NCBI GenBank assembly: GCA_019637795.1
Contig: JAHBUY010000001.1
Span: 951,001-1,015,000, forward strand
Origin: a bacterium
GTDB lineage: Bacteria > Desulfobacterota > Binatia > HRBIN30 > CADEER01
Length of the DNA: 64,000 nucleotides
Direction: 5' to 3'
The notes below the pieces were generated by a model, which saw only the letters and a list, made by a program, of their open reading frames with translations, had not been told where the DNA came from and did no database searches. A program made the position numbers and the translations under genes. Positions 26,621 through 35,991 of the stretch are shown piece by piece (position 1 is the first letter of the stretch; each line of letters begins with the position of its first letter).

Positions 26621-28408
26621 TCACACCTCCAAGCCGACGGCGCGCATGAGGGCGAGCGCGTTGCTGTGCTGCACGACCCCGGGCTGCATGCGGTAGTCGA
26701 AGCGCATGACGCCGTCCTCGAGGTGATCGGCGAAGTGGACGTTGGCGGCGCGCGGCGCCAGGGCGTCGACGATGCCGGCCAGCGAGAGATCGTGGGTGGT
26801 GATGCAGCCGATCGCGCCGCGCCCCAGCAGCCCGCGCACCACCGCCTCGGCGCCGATGCGGCGGTCGTGCGAGTTGGTGCCGTGCAGGATCTCGTCGAGC
26901 AGGAACAGCAGCGGCGGCGGCGTGCTGGCGCCGTCGACGAGCTGCCGCAGGCGTTGGATCTCGGCATAGAAGCGCGAGGTGCCCGCCTGCAGGGAGTCGT
27001 GCACGCGCATCGACGTGCCGACCGCCAGCGCGCTCGCGGTCAGTCGCGTCGCCCGCACCGGTGCGCCGGCCTGCGCCAGGACGACGTTGGTCCCGATGGT
27101 CCGCAGCAGCGTGCTCTTGCCCGACATGTTCGAGCCGCTGATCACCAGCACCGCGTGCTCCGGACCGAGGCGGACGTCGTTGCGCACGCAGCGGGCCGCC
27201 GGCAGCAGCGGGTGCCCGAGCCCTTCGCCGGCGAGCTGCGCCGGCCCGTCGACGAACGACGGGAAGCGATCATCCGGATGCTCGGCGGCATACGCGGCGA
27301 GCGCCTGCAGGGCCTCGTACTCGCCGAGCGCCGTCACCCAGCGCGCCACCGCGGCGCCGGAGGCCGCGCGCCAGGCCTCGATCGCCAGCGCGAGCTGGGT
27401 CTGCCAGAGCAGCAGCGGTGCCAGCGGCGCGAAGAACTGGTTGCGCCGCGCATCCAGCAACCCCACCAGGCGCTCGAGCTGCGCGATGCGCGCCGACGGC
27501 GCGACGCCGCCGCTGTCGAGCGCCGCGCGCAGCGCGGCCAGGCGCGGCACCTCGGCCGGCTCGCGTTCGATCCGCGCCAGCAGCCGGGCCAGCAGCGCCA
27601 GGTCGCGCCCCGCCGGCTCGACGTCGCGCACCACCGCGCGCACGCCGGCGCGCCACCACGCGCCGAGGGCCGCGGCGACGCCGAGCGCCGCCAGCATCGG
27701 CAGCGGCCCGACCATGCCGGCGCCCCACGCCGCCGCGCTGCCGACCACGGCGAGCGCCGCCAGCGCCGCCGCCAGCCGCGCCGGAGCGCCCGGCAGGCGG
27801 CGCGGCGCGCCGCCCCAGGCGGCGAGGCTGTCGGCGTGCAGCGCGTCGCCGAGCGCATCGCCGAGCACCGCCAGGTCCTCGCGCAGGTCGAGCCGCGGCC
27901 GCAGCGCGGCCACCGCCGCCTGCCGCGCCCGCACCTCGTCCGGCGGCGCCGGCGCCAGCAGCCACGCCGCCAGCGTGTCCTGGCCGGCGCGCGTGCGCGC
28001 CGTGCACAGGAGCTCGAACAGCGATCCGGCGCCGAAGAGGTCGAGGTCGGCGGCGTACGGATGGCGCGGATCGAGATAGCGCTCGCCGCCGACGCCGCCG
28101 CCCGCCCACGCCTCGTCGAGCCGCGCCAGGCCGCGCTCGTAGAACGCGACGGCGCGATCGGCGGCGCGACGCGCCGGAATGACCGCCGCGTGGCGCAGGA
28201 TCAGCGCCGCGAACAGGACGGTGGGAAGCGCCAGGCTCCAGCCCGGCACGAGGTGCAGGCCGAAGGCGAGCCAGGCGAGCCCGCCGGCGGCAGCGAACAC
28301 CGCCAGGCGCGCGCTGCCGATGCGTCGCTCGCTGCGCGCCAGCGCCGCGGCGCGGCGCCGCCGCTGCGCCAGCCGCACCGTGTAGTCGGCCCGTGCGTCG
28401 ACACTCAT
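26621..28408 (-). CDS. Membrane-anchored MutS-family ATPase
   Basis: The protein is 595 residues from the ATG at 28408. Two hydrophobic pairs are present (about residues 30-75 and 215-255). The C-terminal ~200 residues are a MutS ATPase core: Walker A GSNMSGKST, the following LLRTIGTNVVLAQAGAPV, and Walker B LLFLLDEILHGTNSHDR with TTHDLSLA. It lacks the mismatch-recognition domain of MutS1 and the Smr domain of MutS2, so a role in classical mismatch repair is unlikely. Such membrane-linked MutS homologues are common but uncharacterised. It diverges from the 28438 gene over 29 bases. Confidence 0.88.
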   Translation of the reverse strand: MSVDARADYTVRLAQRRRRAAALARSERRIGSARLAVFAAAGGLAWLAFGLHLVPGWSLALPTVLFAALILRHAAVIPARRAADRAVAFYERGLARLDEAWAGGGVGGERYLDPRHPYAADLDLFGAGSLFELLCTARTRAGQDTLAAWLLAPAPPDEVRARQAAVAALRPRLDLREDLAVLGDALGDALHADSLAAWGGAPRRLPGAPARLAAALAALAVVGSAAAWGAGMVGPLPMLAALGVAAALGAWWRAGVRAVVRDVEPAGRDLALLARLLARIEREPAEVPRLAALRAALDSGGVAPSARIAQLERLVGLLDARRNQFFAPLAPLLLWQTQLALAIEAWRAASGAAVARWVTALGEYEALQALAAYAAEHPDDRFPSFVDGPAQLAGEGLGHPLLPAARCVRNDVRLGPEHAVLVISGSNMSGKSTLLRTIGTNVVLAQAGAPVRATRLTASALAVGTSMRVHDSLQAGTSRFYAEIQRLRQLVDGASTPPPLLFLLDEILHGTNSHDRRIGAEAVVRGLLGRGAIGCITTHDLSLAGIVDALAPRAANVHFADHLEDGVMRFDYRMQPGVVQHSNALALMRAVGLEV

Positions 28409-28437
28409 CGGCGGTGTGGTATCAACTCGTGCCAGGC

Positions 28438-30186
28438 ATGAACACCGCCCCTGCGACGAGCGCACCCGCGGTGGGGCGAGAGGTCGCCGACGCGTCCGCC
28501 CGCGGGGCGCGACGCGCCGCGCTGCTCGTCGGCGTGTTGACCTTCGCCGTCTATCTGTCGCCGTTGCGCGAGGTGCGCTCCGGCGACACCGTGCCGGCCC
28601 GCCTGCTGCCCTTCACCCTCCTGCGCGACGGCGATCTGAATCTCGACGAATTCCTCTGGCTGCGCGTCGCCGAGCCGCAGCCCTATTTCCTGCGTGCGAT
28701 GCCGGACGGGCACTGGCGCTCGAAGTACCCGCTGGCGACGCCGCTGCTGGTCACGCCGCTCGCCGCGCCGTTCGTCTGGTGGGCGGCGGCGCACGGCATC
28801 GGCGACGACGACGCGCGCTTCCGGCTGCTCACCGTCGTCTTCGAGCGCGTCGCCGCGGCGGCGCTCGGCGCCATCGCCGTCGCCCTGATCCTCCTGGCGG
28901 CGCGGGAGATCGCGCCGTTGCGCTGGGCGGTGGCGGCCGCGCTGGTCGCCGCCTTCGGCACCAGCCTGTGGCCGCACAGCCTGGCGCTGTGGCAGCACCC
29001 GCTCACCGCGCTGGCGATCGCCGGCGCGGCGCTGGCCCTGCTGCGTCCGCCGACGCCGCGCCGCGCCCTGTCGGCCGGCCTGCTCGTCGGCGTGGCGGTG
29101 GCGGCACGGCCGACCGCGATCATGCTGCTGCCCCTGCTGGCGCTCTACGCCTGGCGCGAGCGCCGGGCCCTGTTCTGGTGGCTGGTCGGCCCGAGCCTCG
29201 CCGGCGCCCTCGCCGTCGCGGCGCTCAACCTGGTCGTCGCCGGGCGCGCCAGCGGTGGGTACATGCTCTTCCTGCCGGTCCCCGCCCTCGCGCCGGCGCT
29301 CGGGCTGCTGCTCAGTCCCAATCGCGGCCTCTTCGTCTACACGCCATTGGCCGTGCTGGCGCTCGACGCCTTCCGCCGCGGCACGCGGCCGGTGGCGCTG
29401 CGCTACTTCGCGCTGATGCTGCCGATCTACGTCGCCGTGTTCTCCGGCTCGACGTCGTGGTGGGCCGGATGGTCGTACGGACCGCGCTTCTTCACCGACA
29501 TCGTCCCGCTCATGACCCTGTGCGCGCTGCCGGCGGCGCGGCGCGCGTGGGGGCACGGCGTCGGCCGCGCCCTGCTGATCGCCGCCGCGCTCTGGGGGGT
29601 CGGCGTCCAGGCGATCGGCGTCTATTGCGATCACGAGGACTGGAACCGCTTTCCCGTCAGCGTGGACGCGCGACGGGAGCGCCTCTGGTCCTGGTCGGAC
29701 CCCCAGATCCTGCGCGCCCTCGGCGCCGGCTGGCACGGCGACGAGCTCGCCGGCGTGTTGCGCCAGTTGTGGCGCGACCCGCGGCCGGTGCCCCTGATGC
29801 CGCTCGACGCCGAGCAGCTCGCCGGTGCCGTCGAGCCACTGACGCCGACGCCGTGGCGCTGTCGGGCCGGCCGCCCCTGCAGCGCCGAGGTTCGCGTCAC
29901 CAACCACAGCCCGGCCAGCATCTGGCCCGCCTACACCGACGTCGGGCCGTACGGCGTCGTGGTCGGCGCCTGGTGGACCGGGGGCGAGGCGCCGCCGCCC
30001 GTCCGCGGCATGTGGGCCCGCCTGCCCCGCCATCTCGGCCCCGGCGACACGGCGACCGTGCGCCTGCCGATCACGGCGCCCACGACGCCCGGCGCCTACA
30101 CGCTGGCGGTCGCCGTGCTGCAGGACCGGGCGCCGGACCCGCCGAGCGGCGGCGCCTGGATCCCGGTGCCGGTCGTCGTCGAGTAG
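28438..30186 (+). CDS. Polytopic membrane protein, glycosyltransferase-39-like
   Basis: The protein is 582 residues, with roughly eleven hydrophobic segments in the first ~400 and a ~180-residue C-terminal domain that may lie outside. The loop with DGDLNLDEFLWL and WRSKYPLATPLLVTPL, and the WWAGWSYGPRFFTDI segment, resemble GT-C-fold glycosyltransferase-like proteins of bacteria. The start at 28438 was chosen because earlier in-frame codons would overlap the divergent gene. Donor and acceptor are unknown; a polyprenyl-phosphate sugar donor is inferred from the fold class only. Confidence 0.75.
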   Translation: MNTAPATSAPAVGREVADASARGARRAALLVGVLTFAVYLSPLREVRSGDTVPARLLPFTLLRDGDLNLDEFLWLRVAEPQPYFLRAMPDGHWRSKYPLATPLLVTPLAAPFVWWAAAHGIGDDDARFRLLTVVFERVAAAALGAIAVALILLAAREIAPLRWAVAAALVAAFGTSLWPHSLALWQHPLTALAIAGAALALLRPPTPRRALSAGLLVGVAVAARPTAIMLLPLLALYAWRERRALFWWLVGPSLAGALAVAALNLVVAGRASGGYMLFLPVPALAPALGLLLSPNRGLFVYTPLAVLALDAFRRGTRPVALRYFALMLPIYVAVFSGSTSWWAGWSYGPRFFTDIVPLMTLCALPAARRAWGHGVGRALLIAAALWGVGVQAIGVYCDHEDWNRFPVSVDARRERLWSWSDPQILRALGAGWHGDELAGVLRQLWRDPRPVPLMPLDAEQLAGAVEPLTPTPWRCRAGRPCSAEVRVTNHSPASIWPAYTDVGPYGVVVGAWWTGGEAPPPVRGMWARLPRHLGPGDTATVRLPITAPTTPGAYTLAVAVLQDRAPDPPSGGAWIPVPVVVE

Positions 30187-30189
30187 CGG

Positions 30190-30258
30190 GCGGCCGGCGT
30201 CGACCACCGCCTGGGCGATCCTGCGGCCGACCAATCCCGTGCCGCCGGTGACGGTCGC
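30190..30258 (-). pseudogene. N-terminal scrap of an NAD-dependent epimerase/dehydratase
   Basis: Minus-strand translation gives ATVTGGTGLVGRRIAQAVVD followed by AGRP, a good match to the first Rossmann unit (GxxGxxG) of extended SDR/epimerase proteins. It is preceded by an in-frame TGA and ends abruptly against the 3' end of the 28438 gene. Only about 23 codons survive, so this looks like a gene remnant left after rearrangement. Chance is possible but the motif is specific. Confidence 0.5.
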
Positions 30259-30306
30259 TCATCGCACGACCACCCCCTTCTGACGGCTGCGGTGAAGCAC
30301 GTCGCC

Positions 30307-30485
30307 GATGCGACAAAAGGCTTTCACCACGGAGGCACGGAGACACGGAGAGTACTGATCTCGAAGCCCGCTCGGCGTTCAGCCCAAAGTTCATTGGAAA
30401 TGGAGTGAGAAGAGGCCCCGCGCCTTCGCTATGGCACCGCGCCCTCCGTGTCTCCGTGCCTCCGTGGTGCAGTCTTTTCGTCATG
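30307..30485. repeat. Palindromic CACGGAG-heptad repeat (copy 1)
   Basis: A perfect 26-base inverted repeat (30325-30350 and 30444-30469) is made of CACCACGGAGG, CACGGAGA and CACGGAG units. It is flanked by further partial pairing (CGACAAAAGG versus the complement of CTTTTCGTC). The ~93-base centre encodes nothing recognisable. Related palindromes occur at 40836-41032 and 46383-46440. Heptad palindromes of this kind recur in intergenic regions of many environmental bacterial genomes; this statement is from general knowledge. Confidence 0.85.
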
Positions 30486-30573
30486 TCTGGATCGGTGCGC
30501 GGCGCTCCGCGTGCGGACGCTCCAGGGCGCGCGAGGCGGTTGACTCTCATCGCCGAGAAGGGAAGTCACAGCC

Positions 30574-31926
30574 ATGCGCGTCCCGAAAGTCACACTCGTC
30601 GGAGCCGGCGGCCTGTCCTTCGGGCCGACCATGGTGAACGACGTCATCCACACGCGGTCGCTGGCCGGCAGCCGCCTGGTGCTGCACGACGTGAATGGCC
30701 GGCGGCTCGACCGCGCCTTCCGCTTCGCCGCGAGGCTCAACGCCGCCAACGGGTCGCCCGTGGTGCTCGAGCAGCAGACCGATCCGGCGGCCGCGCTCGA
30801 CGGTGCCGACTTCGTCATCTCCTCCGCCGAATTCGGCCGCTTCGACTACTGGCGCCAGGACTACGAGATCCCGCGCCGCTACGGCGCGACGCAGATCAAC
30901 GGCGAGAACGGCGGCCCGGGCGCGGTGTTCCACTCGCTGCGGAGCATCGGGAACACCCTGAGCATCTGCCGGAACATCGAGCGCTACTGCCCCGACGCCT
31001 TCCTGGTGAACCTGTCGAACCCGATGAGCCGGGTGACGCTGGCCATCAACAAGGGCACGAAGGTGCGCAACGTCGGCATGTGCCACGAAATGCCCATCGG
31101 CGTGGTGCGCCTGGCGCGGCTCCTGCGCATGTCGCCCAAGCGCATCGACGCGCGCGCCTCGGGCATCAACCACTTCACCTTCTTCACGCAGATGCAGGAT
31201 CGCGACAGCGGCGAAGACCTGCTGCCCCGGGTCCGGGCGCTGTTCCGGCGGAAGGTCTTCGACTTCGGGCCGCTCCTGACGCGCCTGGTCGCGGCAACCC
31301 AGCGCCGCCCGGTTCTCGCCATGCTGGCCGACCAGCTCTATTCCCCGCTCGTCGCCCACATGGTGCGCACGTACGGGATCGTTCCCTGTTCCGTCGACAG
31401 CCACATCGGCGAGTACCTCCCGTTCGCGCACCAGATCGGCGCCCACCACCCGGCGCACGTGGATCAGTTCCGCCGCATCGACCAGGTGATCGAGCGGCTC
31501 ACCACCTGGGTCGCCACCACGCGCCTGCCGCTGCCCGTGCAGCGCATCGGGCACAGTCTCGAAGAGGTCGTGCCGATCATCGCCGCCCTGTGGACCGGCA
31601 CGCGCGCTCGCGTCATGGCGGTGAACGTCCCGAACCGCGGCTACCTGCCCAACGTCCCCGACGGGGCGATCGTCGAAGTCGGCGCCGAGGTCGACGGTGA
31701 GGGCATCCACCCGGACAGCATGCCGCCGGTGGTCGAGCCGATCGCCGGCTACATCGCCACCCAGGTCGCGTTGCAGGACCTCATCGTGGACGCTGCCTTC
31801 ACCGGTGACCGCGCCCTGGCGCTGCGCGCCGTCGTCGAGGACCCGGCCTCGCCCCCCGATCCGGCGGCCTGCCGGGCGATGTTCGACGAGTTGGCCCGCC
31901 TGCAGAGCGAACACCTGCCGTTCTGA
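30574..31926 (+). CDS. Glycoside hydrolase family 4 enzyme
   Basis: The 450-residue protein has the NAD-binding N-terminus VTLVGAGGLSFGPTM and the GH4 features NLSNPM (149-150 Asn-Pro), the metal-binding Cys170-His171 (GMCHEMP) and His200 (GINHFTFF). GH4 enzymes cleave alpha- or beta-glycosides by an NAD+- and Mn2+-dependent oxidation/elimination mechanism. Sequence alone does not tell alpha-galactosidase, galacturonidase or phospho-glycosidase apart. AAGGGAAG lies upstream of the ATG. A 279-base copy of its central part lies at 58749-59027. Confidence 0.92.
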   Translation: MRVPKVTLVGAGGLSFGPTMVNDVIHTRSLAGSRLVLHDVNGRRLDRAFRFAARLNAANGSPVVLEQQTDPAAALDGADFVISSAEFGRFDYWRQDYEIPRRYGATQINGENGGPGAVFHSLRSIGNTLSICRNIERYCPDAFLVNLSNPMSRVTLAINKGTKVRNVGMCHEMPIGVVRLARLLRMSPKRIDARASGINHFTFFTQMQDRDSGEDLLPRVRALFRRKVFDFGPLLTRLVAATQRRPVLAMLADQLYSPLVAHMVRTYGIVPCSVDSHIGEYLPFAHQIGAHHPAHVDQFRRIDQVIERLTTWVATTRLPLPVQRIGHSLEEVVPIIAALWTGTRARVMAVNVPNRGYLPNVPDGAIVEVGAEVDGEGIHPDSMPPVVEPIAGYIATQVALQDLIVDAAFTGDRALALRAVVEDPASPPDPAACRAMFDELARLQSEHLPF

Positions 31927-32074
31927 GCGCGAGCCCCACCCCCTCATCGCACCAGCCGAGGTCGCGAACCGCGTTTGCGATGCGGCGCCGATGGGCTGTC
32001 CGCGGCCGCGGCCGCCAGGGCTCCGCCGCCGCGCTTTCCTTTTCGCCGCCGACGGCGCACAAGACGTAATTCCG

Positions 32075-34210
32075 ATGGGTCGAGCCGCGCGCCGCAAGCA
32101 GGAGGCCACGCCCACCGCGCCGGGCGGCGCGGCGCCGGCGCCGCGCCGCGCCGCCACCGGCTCGGGCGCCATGCCGGAGTGGCTGCGCGCCGTCATCGGC
32201 CCCGCCTGCATCGTCGCCGTCGGCTGGCTGTTCTACGCCAACAGCTTCGCCATTCCCTTCCTGTTTGACGACTATTTCGAGATCCAGGCCAACCCGACGG
32301 TGAAGGAGCTGGCGCCGCTGTCCAGTTATCTCACCCGATCGCGCGGCCTGACGGCGCTCAGCTTCGCGCTCAACGTGCGCCAGGGCGGCATGGAGGTGTG
32401 GGGCTTCCATTTCGTCAACGTGGCGCTGCACATCCTCAACGCCCTGCTGGTCTATGCGCTGGTCGCGTGGACCCTGCGCCGGCCGGTGTTCGCCGACCGC
32501 TACGCGCCGCGGGCGCGGGTGCTCGCCGCGCTGGTGGCGCTGGTCTTCCTCGCCCACCCGCTGCAGACCATGGCGGCGAGCTACATCGTGCAGCGCGCCG
32601 AGAGCCTGGCGTCGTTCTTCTATCTCGCCACCCTGCTCTGCGCCGCGCATGCGTTCACCGCCAACGGCGGGCGGCGCGCCCTGCTGGCGGCGCTGGCGCT
32701 GCTGGCGGCGGTGCTCGGCGTGATCAGCAAGGAGATCCTCGCCACCGTACCGCTGGCGGTGGCGCTCTACTGGTTCTGCTTCCTGCGCGACGCCGAGGGC
32801 CAGGGGCCGGGCGGCGGCCGCCGCCGCTGGCTGCTGCTGGTGGCGCTGCTGGCGCTGCCGGTCGGCCTCGGCCTGCTGCTGGCGCGCGACTACCTGATGC
32901 CGGCGATGGGGCCGGTGGATCCGCTGGCGGGGCCGCGCGCCTGGCTGTTCATCCCGACCGCCGGGTTCCAGGTCGAGGGGATCGGCTCCTGGCAGTACCT
33001 GATCACCCAGTTCGGCGTCGTCACCTGGTACCTGCGCCTGTTCCTGGTGCCGACCGGGCAGGTGTTCGACTACGGCTGGCCGTTCGCCGACACCGTCTGG
33101 CGGGCCGACGTGCTGCTGCCGCTGGCGCTGCTGCTGGCGCTGCTCGCCGTCGCGGTCCTGAGCTACCGCCGCTACCGCCTGGCGACCTTCTGCCTCGGCT
33201 GGGTGTTCATCACCCTGGCCCCGACCTCGAGCATCATTCCGCTGCGCGACGCCGCCTTCGAGCATCGCATGTACCTGCCGATCATCGGCCTCGCCTGGTT
33301 GCTGATCGTCGGCGGCGCCGACCTGTTGGCGCTGCTCGCCGCCCGCCTCGGCCAGCCGCCGCGCGCGCTGTGGCGCGGCGCGGCGGTCGCGGCGGCGATC
33401 TGGATCTTCCTGCTCGGCCTCGCCACCGCGCAGCGCAACGCGGTGTTCGCCGACCCCTTCCGCTTCGCCGAGGACAACGCCCTGAAGGCGCCGCAGCACT
33501 GGCGCGCCCAGTACCAGTACGGCCAGGCGCTGCTGAAGCAGGGCCGGACCGACGACGCCGTCGCCGCGCTCGAGGACGCCATCCGCCTCAACGCCAACCA
33601 GGGCTCGGCGCGCATCGCCCTCGGCGGCATCTACCTGCAGCGCCGCCGACTCGACGACGCCGAGCGCGTGCTCGAGCCGGCGACGCGGCAGCCCGAGGAG
33701 AGCGTCGTCGCCGCGGCGCAGCAGAACCTGGCGGTCGTCTACCAGGCGCGCGGCGACCTCGACCGCGCCGAGGAGGCGCTGCTGCGCGCGCTCGAGCTCA
33801 AGCCGCAGTGGAGCTCGGTGCAGCGCCAGCTCGCCACGCTGTACGCCCGCAAGGAGTTCTGGCTGCCGGCGGCGCGCTATTACAACGATGCGCTGCGCGC
33901 CAACCCGCGGTTGCGGAGCCAGCTCGCCGGCGCGGCGGCGGTGGCGAACTTCAAGGCCGGCATCCAGCTCACCAGCGAGCGCGAATTCGACTGGGCGCTG
34001 GCGCTGTTCACCCAGGCGCTCGACTACGATCCGAGCCTGTGGCGCGCGCGCGGCTACGTCGCCTACGTCGCCGTCGCCCAGGGCAACTGGGCGCGCGCCG
34101 AGGACGAGCTGCGGCGCATCCAGCGCGAGCATCCCGGCGAGGAGTGGAGCGCCGAGTCCCTGCAGCGCGTCCGCGACGGCCTGCCCATCGTCCCGCCGCC
34201 CGCCGCCTGA
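32075..34210 (+). CDS. TMTC-like membrane protein with C-terminal TPR repeats
   Basis: The protein is 711 residues from the ATG at 32075. About 10-11 membrane segments fill residues ~35-460. Near the first of these is FLFDDYFEIQANPTVKEL, the acidic-pair loop typical of the protein O-mannosyltransferase-like TMTC group. Residues ~475-700 contain TPR units (e.g. WRAQYQYGQALLKQGRTDDA, AIRLNANQGSARIALGGIY). Such proteins are thought to glycosylate exported proteins, but bacterial members are mostly uncharacterised. DUF3467 and a permease follow on the same strand. Confidence 0.85.
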   Translation: MGRAARRKQEATPTAPGGAAPAPRRAATGSGAMPEWLRAVIGPACIVAVGWLFYANSFAIPFLFDDYFEIQANPTVKELAPLSSYLTRSRGLTALSFALNVRQGGMEVWGFHFVNVALHILNALLVYALVAWTLRRPVFADRYAPRARVLAALVALVFLAHPLQTMAASYIVQRAESLASFFYLATLLCAAHAFTANGGRRALLAALALLAAVLGVISKEILATVPLAVALYWFCFLRDAEGQGPGGGRRRWLLLVALLALPVGLGLLLARDYLMPAMGPVDPLAGPRAWLFIPTAGFQVEGIGSWQYLITQFGVVTWYLRLFLVPTGQVFDYGWPFADTVWRADVLLPLALLLALLAVAVLSYRRYRLATFCLGWVFITLAPTSSIIPLRDAAFEHRMYLPIIGLAWLLIVGGADLLALLAARLGQPPRALWRGAAVAAAIWIFLLGLATAQRNAVFADPFRFAEDNALKAPQHWRAQYQYGQALLKQGRTDDAVAALEDAIRLNANQGSARIALGGIYLQRRRLDDAERVLEPATRQPEESVVAAAQQNLAVVYQARGDLDRAEEALLRALELKPQWSSVQRQLATLYARKEFWLPAARYYNDALRANPRLRSQLAGAAAVANFKAGIQLTSEREFDWALALFTQALDYDPSLWRARGYVAYVAVAQGNWARAEDELRRIQREHPGEEWSAESLQRVRDGLPIVPPPAA

Positions 34211-34262
34211 GGCCCGCATCGTCGTCCATTGCGCTCGCGCCGGCCGCGTGGGACACCGGGGC

Positions 34263-34568
34263 ATGGCCGACGACCCCCTCAGCGCGCAGCAGATCCAGAT
34301 CCAGGTCGATCCGCATCAGGGCACCGGGGTCTACTCGAACCTGATGATGATCAGCCACCGCCAGGAGGAGTTCATCCTCGATTTCCTCTTCCTGCAACCG
34401 CAGCGCTCGCCCCAGGGCCAGGCGGTGGCGACGCTGCGCTCGCGCGTCATCACGTCGCCGGAGCACGCCAAGCGCATCCTGCGCGCCCTGCAGGAGAACG
34501 TGCGCCGCTACGAGGAGCACTTCGGCGTCATCGAGGAGGCGACCGACCTGCCGAAGGTGACGCACTGA
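34263..34568 (+). CDS. DUF3467-domain protein
   Basis: The 101-residue protein matches the DUF3467 pattern: VYSNLMMISHRQEEFILDF, then VATLRSRVITSPEHAKRILRAL and a C-terminal helix ending NVRRYEEHFG. The family is small, soluble and of unknown function, widespread in bacteria and archaea. Two bases separate its stop from the TTG of the following permease, suggesting one transcript. Confidence 0.9.
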   Translation: MADDPLSAQQIQIQVDPHQGTGVYSNLMMISHRQEEFILDFLFLQPQRSPQGQAVATLRSRVITSPEHAKRILRALQENVRRYEEHFGVIEEATDLPKVTH

Positions 34569-34570
34569 CG

Positions 34571-35914
34571 TTGCCGGCCGCCGCCGAGCCGTCCCGCCAT
34601 CCCCGCGATCGACTGAAGCGCGAGCTGTCGTTCGTCGACGCGACCATGCTGGTGGTCTCGTCGGTGATCGGCGTCGGCATCTTCCTCACCCCGGGATCGA
34701 TCGCCGAGCTGCTGCCGGCGCCGGGCTGGATCCTGGCGGCGTGGCTGGCGGGCGGGGCGCTGTCGCTCGCCGGCGCGCTCGCCAACGCCGAGCTGGGGGC
34801 GATGTTCCCCCACGCCGGCGGCGATTACGTCTACCTGCGCGAGGCCTACCATCCGGTGGCCGGCTTCCTCGCCGGCTGGCTGTCGTTCTTCGTCATCTAC
34901 GCCGGCACCGTGGCGACCCTCGCCGTCGGCTTCGCCGAGGGCCTGGGGTTCTTCATCCCAATCGGACCCGGCGGGCGCACCGCCATCGCCATCGCGATCA
35001 TCGTCCTCGCCTCGTGGATCAACTACGTCGGGGTGCGCACCGGGGCGCGGGTGAACAACCTCACCGCGGCGATCAAGCTGGTCGCCCTGGCCGGCCTGGC
35101 GTTCGTCGGGCCGCTGTTCGGCGGCGGCCATTGGGCGCACCTGACGCCGCTGCTGCCGGCGTCGGACGGCGTGCCGTGGGGCGCCTTCGGGCTGGCGCTG
35201 TCGCCGGTGCTCTTCAGCTACCTGGGCTGGAACTCGTCGGTGTACGTCGCCAGCGAGATCCACGACCCGCACCGCAACGTGCCGGCGTCGCTGTTCGCCG
35301 GCCTCGGCGTCTGCACCGTGGTCTACCTGGCCGTCAACCTCGCGTATCTCTACGCGCTGCCGGTGGAGGCGCTGCGCGGCAGCCCGCGCGTCGGCGAAGC
35401 GGCGGCGCGGGTCTTCTTCGGCGGCGCCGGCGGCGCGCTCGGCGCCGGATTGATCCTCGCCTCGATCCTGAGCTGCCTGAACGCCACCATCCTGGTCGGC
35501 CCGCGCATCGCCTACGCGATGGCGCTCGACCGCCTGTTCTTCCGCGGCGTCGACCGCGTCCACGCCGCCAACCAGACGCCGCACGTCGCCATCGCGGCGC
35601 AGGCGCTGACCGCGATCGCCCTCATCCTCGTCCTCGAGCGCTTCCCGAGCGTGCTCGACTACACCACCTTCGCGATCGTGCTGGCGACCATGGCGGACAC
35701 CACCGCTCTCTACGCCCTGCGCCGGCGGCAGCCGCACCGCCCGCGCCCGTATCGCGCCTGGGGCTACCCGCTGGTGCCGGCTCTGTACCTGGTCGCCAAC
35801 GGCGCCATCGCCGGCGCGATGCTGATCGGCCGCCCGCTCGAGTGCGCCGTCGCCCTCCTGGTCGCCGCCACCGGCCTCCCCTTCTACGCCTGGTTCGCCC
35901 GTCTCCGCGGGTGA
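34571..35914 (+). CDS. APC-superfamily amino acid permease
   Basis: The protein is 447 residues from a TTG at 34571, with AAGGTGA in the end of the preceding gene as ribosome site. Twelve hydrophobic segments are visible. The first has the APC signature VVSSVIGVGIFLTPG, and the GHWAHLTPLLP loop and LGWNSSVYVASEI are typical of LAT/APC transporters. It probably imports or exchanges amino acids or polyamines across the inner membrane. The nearby glutamine-synthetase-like gene at 37675 is suggestive of amine metabolism, but the substrate is not determined. Confidence 0.9.
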   Translation: MPAAAEPSRHPRDRLKRELSFVDATMLVVSSVIGVGIFLTPGSIAELLPAPGWILAAWLAGGALSLAGALANAELGAMFPHAGGDYVYLREAYHPVAGFLAGWLSFFVIYAGTVATLAVGFAEGLGFFIPIGPGGRTAIAIAIIVLASWINYVGVRTGARVNNLTAAIKLVALAGLAFVGPLFGGGHWAHLTPLLPASDGVPWGAFGLALSPVLFSYLGWNSSVYVASEIHDPHRNVPASLFAGLGVCTVVYLAVNLAYLYALPVEALRGSPRVGEAAARVFFGGAGGALGAGLILASILSCLNATILVGPRIAYAMALDRLFFRGVDRVHAANQTPHVAIAAQALTAIALILVLERFPSVLDYTTFAIVLATMADTTALYALRRRQPHRPRPYRAWGYPLVPALYLVANGAIAGAMLIGRPLECAVALLVAATGLPFYAWFARLRG

Positions 35915-35991
35915 GGGGCCGGCCGCCCGCAGCTCCGCCACGCGAAAGTCGATTTCCACCAGCGGAGTCCGCCCGCTAGCATGCCGGAGGA

